DNA from: Acanthaster planci
Taxonomy: Eukaryota; Echinodermata; Asteroidea; Valvatida; Acanthasteridae
Length of the DNA stretch: 17,109 nt
Direction: 5' to 3'
Assembly: GCF_001949145.1 (NCBI RefSeq)
Contig: NW_019091486.1
Span: 1,692,548-1,709,656, forward strand
The notes under the pieces are model-generated. The model made no database searches, had not been told where the DNA came from, and saw only the letters and a program-made list of their open reading frames with translations. The translations under genes were made by a program, and so were the position numbers. This document shows positions 9,265 through 17,109 of this stretch, piece by piece; position 1 is the first letter of the stretch; the number at the start of each line of letters is the position of its first letter.

Positions 9265-10619
9265 TGATAAAATTCTGCATGACATTGCTATGATATTAAA
9301 CAAATGTTCTACGAGGTTATAATGTTGTGACAACATCATAGTGTTACTCTAACCCTCAAACCGTGAAATGCAGGAGACCTGTGGCCTTTTTGTAACAAAG
9401 AAACACACAATGGCACACCGTCTGCAAGTTCCAACACCACTAGACACTAACTTGTATTAATTCAAGTTATACATGTAAATCTATACTTCATTAGAGGCCA
9501 GAAATGATAAAAAATAAATTAAAGCAAGTAATGAGAAAACTTTAGAAAGGCGGAATATAGTGGCATTTGAATAAACAGGCACCATAATTATATGGCGGTA
9601 ACCCCATTGAAGAAGGACACAATAGACCGAAGAGTCATATATAACCTCCGAAAGTGCAGGACACAACCAATCGATTGATACCCAGACAGTTATTACCCTA
9701 AGGATTGTTTTATATTCTCAGCAGGGTGACATTTGGGAATAAACCTTTAGGAGCAAGTTGTCTTCTTTTTTCCCGCCAATTTTGAGACAGTCAAAGGCAC
9801 CACTGAACCCCAATCTGAAAATAAAGTCCGACATACAAAGTCCTCGAAATCTCAGTCTGATTCAAATTTGTGTGACCATTTTGTAACACGCTTACTCATT
9901 TAAGATTTCATTTGAGTTCAATTTACATGTTGCCCCAAAAGTGGGGGTGACAAATGTTTATAAAGCAATTTAGTCGTATGCTATAATCACAGATATCCAG
10001 TTTTTTGAGAATTAGTATAAAGTTTTTAGGGTGTTGCAATGGAGGGTATTGTAAATGTTCACCCATTCTAAGCTCCAAATAAAAAAAAGCCAAAAGGAGT
10101 AAACTAAACAAGTGTAGTAATTTCTTTACTGGCGTATCATGCCTTAGGGAGATAAGTCTTGGACTTGGATTGCACATATGCGATTCATCAACATTCTTGT
10201 AACGGGAAGTCGTCAAGTCTGGGAAGTTGAGGAAACTCTGCATGCATAAAGTAATCTTCTTTAATGACCTAATAAATGATTTAAATTTCAGGAGCAATGT
10301 TTGCGGATGCAGTTGACAAAAATGGTTTCATTTGTCATAGGAATGATGGTAAAGAGAGAGATTTCCTCTCTGAGCACGCTTTGAAACTCAACCCGCAAAC
10401 AGTTCGGACTTTAAAACCTTATACAACTGTTTTTGCATTTTATGCCTATTGAGGTTCAGTGAAAAAGAAATTGAAAAATTAAAAACAAGCAAGTGTTGCA
10501 ATTGGTCGCAAAGATGTTTTATCAAATATTATTGGAATGTTAAATTGGTGTTTTCCGAGAAGGTGATTAAGATGTTTTTGCAAAAAGAGCAAACCCTTTA
10601 CATTTTCACGTAAAAATAA
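9265..10619. other. no gene seen; unique AT-rich sequence
   Basis: Contains a 15-base palindrome at about 9321-9335 (ATGTTGTGACAACAT) and one TACATGTA at 9470. A 124-codon minus-strand frame (9923-10297) has no recognisable motif and low-complexity codon use. Segment 10541-10624 resembles 11042-11125 (see findings). Confidence 0.35.
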
Positions 10620-10935
10620 CAAATATTTTATGTATTACCGCTAATGGGTCATTTGGGAGACATTCCCGTAAGAACCTGCACAAAATTTTCCAACTTTACT
10701 GTCCCATAATTCAATATTCCCTAATCTGATCTGAACAAAACTTTGTATGTTTTCATTTTAGACCCTAAACTATCGTCTCTCAAAAGACGGTAAAACTCGG
10801 TCTCCTTCTGGTAGTTTGAAAATAGGGAGACACTGAAATGTCTCCCTAAAAGCCAATGTCTCCCTAATGCTGAAAAAGATACCCCAAACTGTCTCCCAAA
10901 TGACCTATTTGTGAATACAAAACATTTTATAACAT
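10620..10935. mobile_element. MITE-like inverted-repeat element with GGGAGACA core
   Basis: A perfect 16-base inverted repeat (GGTCATTTGGGAGACA at 10647-10662, complement at 10890-10905) is extended outward by a weaker one (TGTATT boxes near 10630 and 10915, AT-rich arms beyond). Inside is a perfect 10-bp stem with a 6-base loop (10823-10848; stem TAGGGAGACA), plus a further TGTCTCCCTAA near 10857. So the same word appears repeatedly in both orientations. There is no coding capacity. The outer ends and target-site duplication are not resolved, so the superfamily is unknown. Confidence 0.65.
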
Positions 10936-12410
10936 GTTAATTCCATACGATGACATTACATGGACATCTTATTCCATTAAAACAATTCAAAACGTTGCTA
11001 AAATCATCACAAAATATATCATTACAATATCATTATGACGTTAAATTAATATTTTTCAAAACAAGTTTTCGAGATGTTTTGGCGATCAGAGTAAGCCCCG
11101 ACATTTGAAGATCAAAATAACATTTTTGAAAATTTCATCCCAACCTTACACAAAACATACAAAATACAAAATATTGGCGGCTGGACGTTTCGAAAAATAT
11201 TTGTTATTGTGTTTGCTGTTTTTCCCCCCAGGTGGTTTTAAAGAGTGTTCGCCTTCCTTAGATTCACACGTCAAAGACGGCAAGGGGATTAAATTCAGAG
11301 AAAAAAATCTCAGCTATAACCCCAGCTGGTGTTGTAATCAATTTTACGGATTATTGTACTCAAACTAGCTACCCTTTTAAAAATTATTGATCATTTTCGA
11401 GCAATTTTGCAAGCCACAATCCTGGACAAAATTGTTGGGACACGTGTCAATAGCAATACCGGTCAATGTTGTCTGCTCGAGCTGGAGCGCAGATCGGGCA
11501 CTAAGACCCAATATTGAGAGGGAACCAAAGGGTGGCGGCCCAACGAGATTCGGTCAGGATTGCAGCTGGCTGGCCATAATACATATATTCAATAAAATCT
11601 GTTTTGGAGGTTGTAGGTTTTGTCATGATTTTGTAATGAATAATTTTTCTTATGATATTGCACACGATAAATGACTAATAAAGAAAATGATAAATATTTT
11701 TTTTTAAAATAGCATGATGACGTTCTATCAATATAGTACTCTCTGGACTTCTAGGCTATATACTCTTTGACACAAACTACAATGTACAGATCTTTCTGCT
11801 TCAACATAGTTGGTGATCTGGTGCTTACGTTCAAGCAACGGTACATAACCAGTTCATAGCGGTATGCAAAACTGGTAAAATTGTTTATCCATTAAGACTT
11901 CAACATAAACAGACCTCTTCGCTCGGGCCAAAATTCATGTCATCAGCTAGTATACGGCTTCCGAGGTGTCTTGGAAACAGAATACACTCACAAAGAATCA
12001 CATTTTGTTCTTTTTTCCCAGTTAAGTTATACATTATCTTGCCCGTAATTCTAGGTTACATGTTCAAGCTCAGTGGTCTTCAATCCCCTAAACACCTGCC
12101 TGCCTTGAGTCACAGTGTACGCCAAGTATGCTACATTCGATTCTGTCGCACCTTACCAATATGAGCATACTTATGTAATTCGATCATTATCAACTAATTT
12201 GGCCAGTTGATCAAGCATTTAAGAACACCTTGGCCTTTACAAATTATTTTTTAGTATTTTGAGAACCATTTTTACAATTTCATTTGTTTAAAATTCCATT
12301 TGTGGTACCATTATGAATTATTTCTTTATATTTCTTTATTCAAATATCGTTGCTCTCTGCTTTCAAGCAAGAATGCACCGTTGGGTGTGAAAAGGATATT
12401 CAGTCAACAA
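10936..12410. other. no confirmed gene; a few coding-like scraps
   Basis: Plus-strand frames at 11105-11368 and 11387-11674 are open in moderately balanced sequence. A CCCCCCAG near 11232 could be an acceptor, followed by a peptide starting GGFKECSPSLDSHVKDGKG. An AATAAA lies at 11591. I do not recognise these and cannot link them into a gene. The rest is AT-rich unique sequence. Confidence 0.25.
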
Positions 12411-12418
12411 TCGCTTAC

Positions 12419-12585
12419 CTAAAGCCTTGTATAACAGATGCAAATAAATAGCCGACAGCAGTACTATAGTTCCAAATAATTATCCCCGGTGTGGCCAAAA
12501 TTATTTGATGTTTGACATCCACAAATCGGGCAAAAACTGAGGCAGCCTCATTGCAGCCAACAAGCACATGAAAGATACATTTACA
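12419..12585 (-). CDS. candidate internal exon, unrecognised
   Basis: On the minus strand this frame runs from a plausible acceptor (TATTATTGTGCAG, ending at 12586) to a good donor (TTTAG followed by GTAAGC, starting at 12418). That gives an exon of 167 bases, about 55 codons and a partial codon. The peptide is fairly hydrophobic, with VKHQIILATPGIIIWNY and STAVGYLFASVIQGF, and could be part of a membrane protein. No family recognised. Support rests on the donor and the uninterrupted frame only; the polypyrimidine tract is weak. Confidence 0.2.
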
Positions 12586-12939
12586 CTGCACAATAATAGC
12601 CATGTGAATAAGACACTCCTGTAGCCTTGGCGCCGAAGAGTGGTTTGGCTGTGCACCTGTCTTTCATGTCTTGTACAAAGAACTTCAGTACTTCAGTTTT
12701 GATGAATGACAGGGGCACCATTGCCAGTTTTATTAAGCAGATTTCATGATGGAATGTTTTTATACTATTGAACAAGCAGCCACCATTTTGAAGAAATCTT
12801 TACTCACCAATCTTGCGTGCGAGGTAGAGTCCGTCGACCACTACCTTTAGGATGGACACTTCAGAATTCGTCCCTCATTTATCATCCATCTTATAAATCC
12901 CAAACTTTACAGCAATACAGGAACAACAAAGCGGTTCTC

Positions 12940-13194
12940 TTATAGGAGATGTTGCTGATCAATTTTGTCGTAATAATGGACGGACCCATCGGCCACTTTC
13001 CTCTTCAGGAGATCTTGGACGATCTCCGCTCTAACGTTCCCTTCCAAGGTTTGTAGTGGGTTCCAAACTTGACCATCATTCTGACACACTTGAGGAACAA
13101 TTTGACCCAACGTCAAGCATTCGGGATAGTTGTCTGTCACTGCGGGCGTAGTCTTTAGGTCCTCAATGTACAGCAGACGACTGGCATTTCTTTT
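12940..13194 (-). CDS. unrecognised coding-like block, possible 3' exon or gene relic
   Basis: The minus-strand frame is open for 84 codons between an in-frame TGA at 13195 and a TAA at 12940. The peptide has a convincingly protein-like composition: RLLYIEDLKTTPAVTDNYPE, then LTLGQIVPQVC, then DGQVWNPLQTLEG, then the amphipathic VRAEIVQDLLKRKVADGSV and HYYDKI. It lacks an initiating Met, so it would be a terminal exon. A minus-strand AG just before RLLYIED (near 13181) is a possible acceptor, though its pyrimidine tract is poor. I do not recognise the family, and it could equally be a piece of a transposon polyprotein. A further scrap (VSILKVVVDGLYLARKI, near 12814-12864 minus) runs into a strong donor-like GTGAGT. 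Confidence 0.35.
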   Translation of the reverse strand, partial: KRNASRLLYIEDLKTTPAVTDNYPECLTLGQIVPQVCQNDGQVWNPLQTLEGNVRAEIVQDLLKRKVADGSVHYYDKIDQQHLL

Positions 13195-13307
13195 TCAGGC
13201 CACCGCACCTTAATTAATTTATCAGAAACGCTTCTATAGCAACTTTCAAATAGGAAAGGTGATAAAAAAGTAAGTAGAGGATTCCTTAGGTGATTGTTGT
13301 CCCACGT

Positions 13308-13331
13308 AGGCCTATTGTAACCAATAGGCCT
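13308..13331. repeat. perfect 10-bp hairpin containing AGGCCTATTG
   Basis: The two 10-base arms are exact complements separated by a 4-base loop (TAAC). The left arm overlaps a TAGGCCTA octamer at 13307. It may be the tip of an inverted-repeat insertion. Confidence 0.85.
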
Positions 13332-13380
13332 TGCTCTTGTAAAAACTCCTGATTTGGCACGTTGATTGTGCAATGGCGGG

Positions 13381-13527
13381 TTAAGCTACAATCTGGCTGT
13401 TAACTTGATATAGCGGCTGGAAGCATTGCCAACAACAGTTCTTGTGCCCCGGGCCATTTGCAGCATTTCTGCTCTCCGGCCATGATTCCGTTTTGTACAA
13501 ATCATTGATCACTTTCTGGATTTGCAT
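13381..13527 (-). CDS. small ORF or gene relic, unrecognised
   Basis: A 48-codon frame runs from an ATG at 13527 to a TAA at 13381 on the minus strand. It starts MQIQKVINDLYKTESWPES and contains a Cys/Trp cluster (HKNCCWQCF). The overlapping second frame just upstream reads ITTRLPKIFELLIDKHANPE before a stop. This overlap of two protein-like frames is the usual mark of a frameshifted relic. It lies on the same strand as, and upstream of, the block at 12940-13194 and may belong to the same former gene. No family recognised. Confidence 0.22.
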   Translation of the reverse strand: MQIQKVINDLYKTESWPESRNAANGPGHKNCCWQCFQPLYQVNSQIVA

Positions 13528-13531
13528 GTTT

Positions 13532-13849
13532 GTCAATCAGTAGTTCGAAGATCTTGGGCAGGCGCGTGGTAATGACTCCAAAGATTCCTCAAAAATGCCC
13601 CATGCACTGAAGCTTGCAAGCCTAAAGAATAATCCGCAGAGACGAGTCAATGAGAAGCAGTCACAGTTCAGACTGAGGTTGGAGGAATAAAACCCAGGGA
13701 ATAATGTAGGAATATTATAAAAAAACAAGGGTTGATATTTTAACGCTTTCTTGGTAACACTTTAAAAACATGAAAATTCAAGAAAAAGCAAGCATTTACG
13801 TAATCACCGGTTGTGCGCTGAAAGCTGGCTCCGATGGAGAGTAAAATCC
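13532..13849. other. no gene confirmed
   Basis: Holds only a short minus-strand frame that continues the possible relic above, followed by AT-rich sequence from about 13710 to 13800. Confidence 0.3.
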
Positions 13850-14105
13850 GGAAGGTTAGCATGCATCGTGACTACGGCCACCCGCACCACCGCAGCGCGG
13901 CCCGGCCCGGGCCCGCCATGGCCTGGTGGTTCAACCATGCGTGGAGTTCAACGTGCAATGCAAGTACATGTACATGTACTTGTACATGTGGTGTACGTAC
14001 ACGAGCCCAGCCGATCGGCGCGATCACGTCTCTCAGCTCAGTACAAGCACCGCGACACACAAGCGGTACGGGCCGTTTTCAAATACATGTACTCGACTCC
14101 GGAAC
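13850..14105. promoter_or_regulatory. CpG-dense cluster with nested palindromes
   Basis: A sharp rise in GC and CpG inside AT-rich surroundings, with around thirty CpG in about 250 bases. It includes alternating runs such as CGGCCCGGCCCGGGCCCG (near 13898) and GCCGATCGGCGCGATC (near 14010). It also holds a perfect 22-base palindrome at 13961-13982, GTGTACGTACAC at 13991-14002, and GCCGATCGGC at 14010-14019. Such patches can mark promoters or unmethylated regulatory DNA. There is no TATA box, initiator or attached gene to prove it. Open frames across it in several registers reflect the composition. Confidence 0.35.
13961..13982. repeat. 22-base perfect palindrome of ACATGT type
   Basis: Two overlapping TACATGTA octamers (13965 and 13971) are flanked by CAAG and CTTG to give an exact 22-base inverted repeat without a loop; a further TTGTACATG follows directly. 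Confidence 0.95.
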
Positions 14106-15075
14106 CGTATGAGGCTTCAACTTTTTTTTCTTACATGACTGGGAATTATAAGCGCATTAATAAGTTTGATAGTGCCACAAAACAGCAAATAAGATTCAAA
14201 AGACCGGACATTACATTTCTGTGATTTTATTTCAACACTTCAGGTCCACAATCGGGGCTTGACCTCAGAGACGAGGCCTCAAACGGAGACGAAGTAGAGT
14301 ATTCGAAAACTGCCTACTACAGATCCTTTGACATCCCACGCAAAAAATTTCACTCTGCAATTAAGGATTAAACATTATTAAGAAAAACATTGAATATTTT
14401 CATTCTTTTCATATTTGACCTTTTAATCTTTAATACATAAAGGTTTGCAAAACTGCATATAATTATATGCATGTATATTATTATGGGTTGTGGTACTTTC
14501 CCACAATGTTGCGCCTGCAGGACATTGTCAATATTTCAAGATCTCGAAAACTGTTGATAAGTACTATTTGGGGGAGGGGGGTCTTGAAAAATAGTAGTCT
14601 GTGTACTACTGTAAAAATGTTGACAACTTTGGAGGGCCCCTTATTAACACGACATAAAAACGTTTACCGGGTTGTTCCATTTTAAACGAATACATGTTTA
14701 CAGTTAATATTTACATGTTTACAATTAACGCAAAGGCGTGTTTATATTGGGCGTTGGTTTCTAAAATGAAACTGAAAATTCAATCGACATGTGGAAAATA
14801 CCAGGAACCAAGTCGCATCGTAAAAATTGAAGGCGGGCGCGAAGAACGAACCGCCGCACCAACGTGACTCTCCGTCTGCTCACACTCGGCATAAGTGGCC
14901 CATAGAAACCTTTTTGCGACTTTTTACAATCATTTGTGTCGCTGGTATTGGAGATTTCATTTTTATACCTTTGTCACTCTTGGTGCAAGGGTTTGGACAT
15001 ACCTCTTCTTTTCTTAAAAAGAGCATCAATATTTTCAGGAGTTATTAGTCTTTTTTGTTTGATTTTTTTCGATTC
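14106..15075. other. no gene seen; AT-rich with small repeats
   Basis: Contains an 18-base perfect palindrome at 14454-14471 (TGCATATAATTATATGCA). It also has a 21-base near-duplication at 14692-14733 built on ACATGTTTACARTTAA. The short plus-strand frames near 14467 and 14827 have no recognisable motif. Confidence 0.4.
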
Positions 15076-15115
15076 GTTTGGTTTGGTTTGGTTTGGTTTG
15101 GTTTGGTTTGGTTTG
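15076..15115 (+). repeat. (GTTTG)8 microsatellite
   Basis: Eight uninterrupted copies of the 5-base unit. The frame crossing it (15 residues of repeating Phe-Gly-Leu-Val-Trp) is not a gene. Confidence 0.97.
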
Positions 15116-15851
15116 GTCCGGGTTGGTTCCCTTCCCTTTCCAACCTCGTTTCGTTACGCCCCACTTATGACAGCGTGGCATAGTAGTAAAAGTTTGATCA
15201 CATTTTCTTTCAGTAATTTTTGGTTTTGCTCTGGTCTAATATTTGTAAAAAGCAAATCTTAAGAGGGAACCATTCTCCATCTGACATTGATTTGTGCCCT
15301 ATTGGTCACATAATGGTGCATGTCGTTACCAGACTGTTCTACATGTACCTCATGCCCTTGTACGCGCTCAAGTTCCACCGTTGCACGATTCTTGCAAACA
15401 CGAACGATTTTGACTTGTTTTGCAAGTATCTCTCAAGAAATCTCTGTCTAAATTTTCCTTTGCTGTGCATGATCGTTTACCTCAATTTGGAAAGATTTCC
15501 TTAAAAAACCGATAACCTAAACAATTACATGTATACGACAACCTCGCCTTCCTATTCAAATGTTGTGTAATATAGGCAATATATTTTTAGTAGAGTATCT
15601 TTGTTGCCAGCTACAAAATAATAAAATCCTGCTCTTTCCTTTACTGCAAATTGACAGAGTCGAATGCTGCACAGTTAGGAAAACTGGATCATACAAATCA
15701 AGGAGGGGATGGGAGGCATATAGCAGCAGCCAGCCACTGATTTCAGTGTAAATTTTAATCACCAGATTCTCTGACAGTTTATGCCGTTTTTGCAGTCATG
15801 CACTTGGTAATTCCCTAAATGTGTTATTTTTCAAAGTTAGATGAGAAGACC
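15116..15851. other. no gene seen
   Basis: A plus-strand frame of 94 codons (15220-15504) is the longest here and shows no motif I know. TACATGTA octamers occur at 15340 and 15526. Nothing else was found. Confidence 0.35.
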
Positions 15852-16126
15852 TTTAACCCTAAAAGAGCAGGGTTATAATTTCACGCCGGGGGGCAGATCC
15901 CATATCCCCACCCCCTCCTCGGCTGTCCAATGCCCGATTTGAGGTTTGATTTGGTAAGTGGAAATATCAAGTTTCAACCTAATCTGACATATGGTTTTGC
16001 TGCAACGGTCATTTGTGGTTGAAGACCCCATTTGCGTGCATTGAGCACGGCAGCACAAATGTTAACATTTTTGGTTGATCTGTCACGGAAAAATGGGCGC
16101 TTCAAGAGAACGGTAAGTTCAAATTT
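15852..16126 (+). repeat. dispersed repeat, copy B
   Basis: Begins TTTAACCCTAAAAGAGC and continues with a GGGGGGCAGATCCC block, CAATGCCCGAT (near 15929), ACATATGGTTTTGCTGC (near 15987), GCGTGCATTGAGCACGGCAG (near 16033), ACATTTTTGGTTGATCTG and GGAAAAATGGGCGCTTC (near 16086). Each block matches copy A (8965-9264) read on the opposite strand. Small insertions and deletions between the blocks suggest old insertion. Confidence 0.75.
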
Positions 16127-16284
16127 CACAAAAGGTGATGTCAAAATGACTGGCAAGAATTCCCCCCCCCCAAAAAAAATACCTAAAGGCTCAGCCCGCA
16201 TGAAAAACAGTGCTTTTGCGGGATTGGGGGAAAAACGGAAAGGGGGGGATCGGATGCCACCCCCGGTTCTCTCTGGATTACATA

Positions 16285-16497
16285 TACACTGCAAAAACTG
16301 GGGTGTTAAATTTAACACCTCTAACGTTATCAGAGGACTAAACCAACACTTTTCACTGGTGTTAAAATTTTTACTTTTAACACCCTCCAGTGCTTTGTAA
16401 CACTTATAGGTGTGCAAAGTAACACCCTGTGGTGTGGTCATCTAATAGGCCTAGCACCAAGAAGTGTGGATTTTAACACCACAGTTTTTGCAGTGTA
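16285..16497. mobile_element. 213-bp MITE with CACTGCAAAAACTG ends and TA target duplication
   Basis: The ends are inverted repeats of 26 bases with one mismatch, starting TACACTGCAAAAACTG on both strands, and each end carries a TA dinucleotide. That is consistent with a TA target-site duplication as made by Tc1/mariner-type transposases. Inside, the word GGTGTTAAA is repeated in both orientations. One pair forms an 18-base palindrome at 16302-16319 (GGTGTTAAATTTAACACC). A second forms a 10-bp stem with a 7-base loop at 16358-16384, extended outward by CACTGG/CCAGTG. The element has no coding capacity and must be mobilised in trans. The nearly matching ends suggest a younger insertion than the retroelement. 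Confidence 0.85.
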
Positions 16498-16736
16498 GTC
16501 TGCCCAACTGGCCATTTGTTATTGAAGACAGAATATTTAGACGATGTTTTGAATATTTGTGTCTGGTCAGATAAAAATGTCCATATCCTAGACTGTTAAC
16601 TGCCGTCGTGTCGTACAATGAGTAGGTGATACACTAAACTAAAATATTTTGTTTTATCTTTCCTGGTATTTGGAGTACTACCGGTTTTGCCATTTTGATC
16701 TTTTCAAGGTTCTGAAACTTATTGGACGGGGGATGA
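16498..16736. other. no gene seen
   Basis: Unique AT-rich spacer between the inverted-repeat element and the terminal coding-like frame. Confidence 0.4.
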
Positions 16737-16952
16737 TCAAAATCCAGAAAACAACCCGGACCACGGTAATTCTTCGCACCACTTTACTACAATGCTTCGC
16801 CAACAGTTCATGCGTCCCTTCCAGATCTGGAGGCCGTCGCGGTTTGATGATTGCACGGTTCTCTGTATCACTTCGTTCGGGCTATCGTACCGTGTTAGAT
16901 CCAACTCTTTGTAGCGGAATTCCACTTCATGACGGAGGGTTAAGTGATCCAT
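16737..16952 (-). CDS. 71-codon coding-like ORF, unrecognised
   Basis: The minus-strand frame starts at an ATG (16952) preceded in frame by a TAG about ten codons upstream, and ends at a TGA at 16737. It has balanced codon use and a protein-like sequence: MDHLTLRHEVEFRYKELDL, then YDSPNEVIQRTVQSSNRDG, then LQIWKGRMNCWRSIVVKWCEE. It is charged, Trp/Cys-containing and probably alpha-helical. No signal peptide or membrane segment is seen. I do not recognise it. It may be a small gene, the 3' exon of one lying beyond the window edge, or a transposon-protein fragment. Upstream sequence to 17109 is balanced in composition and could be 5' UTR. Confidence 0.35.
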   Translation of the reverse strand: MDHLTLRHEVEFRYKELDLTRYDSPNEVIQRTVQSSNRDGLQIWKGRMNCWRSIVVKWCEELPWSGLFSGF

Positions 16953-17109
16953 CTCCAGGACTATACACTCGCTGGGCTACTTCGCAGTCTACTCAACTCA
17001 TTCGTCTTGTTCTTGACCGTGCCACGTACCCAGCGCTGCGTTATACTTGTCTCCAAAACTGGATTTTTTTCTTATCTGGAACGTCGAAAGCTGCTTTTAG
17101 CCAGGTAAA

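Noticed and set aside
9923-10297. 124-codon minus-strand frame
   Set aside because: No motif, odd Leu/Ile/Lys-heavy composition in AT-rich DNA, no splice or homology support.
13811-14224. 137-codon plus-strand frame in the CpG-rich island
   Set aside because: Several frames are open at once in this high-GC stretch, and the peptide is dominated by Arg/Ala/Pro and a His-Val repeat from ACATGT.
15974-16441. 155-codon minus-strand frame, the longest in the window
   Set aside because: It crosses dispersed repeat B, a G/C-run segment and most of the 213-bp MITE, so it joins unrelated non-coding elements.

Overview
The window looks like intergenic or intronic DNA from a eukaryote, most likely a marine invertebrate. 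It has no long open frames and no operon-like packing, it is AT-rich, and it holds several kinds of transposon remnant. The 8-base palindromes TACATGTA (nine occurrences counted by eye) and TAGGCCTA (four) are far above the roughly 0.3 expected of each by chance. Together with a tyrosine-recombinase retroelement this suggests a deuterostome such as an echinoderm, hemichordate or amphioxus. That assignment is inference. I see no intact protein-coding gene, rRNA, functional tRNA or CRISPR array.

Layout. 1-305: an unrecognised coding-like block on the minus strand. 770-1120: a degenerate array built on the word GACTTG. 1120-6250: mostly unassigned sequence, with a T-rich tract at 4770-4990. 6250-6365: a probable tRNA-derived SINE head. 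6397-8340: the main find, a decayed DIRS/Ngaro-type retrotransposon whose reverse transcriptase, RNase H and tyrosine recombinase remnants lie in that order on the plus strand, broken by stops and frame changes. 8965-9264 and 15852-16126: two diverged copies of one roughly 300-bp dispersed repeat in opposite orientation. 10620-10935 and 16285-16497: two short non-autonomous inverted-repeat elements (MITE-like) with internal hairpins. 12400-13530: several coding-like blocks on the minus strand that may be exons or remains of a gene. 13850-14105: a CpG-dense cluster of nested palindromes. 16737-16952: another coding-like minus-strand frame.

Nothing here works as a system today. The retroelement has lost its reverse-transcriptase active site and cannot be autonomous. 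Its order (RT, RNase H, then recombinase) tells its lineage, and the short inverted-repeat elements were probably moved by transposases encoded elsewhere in the genome.
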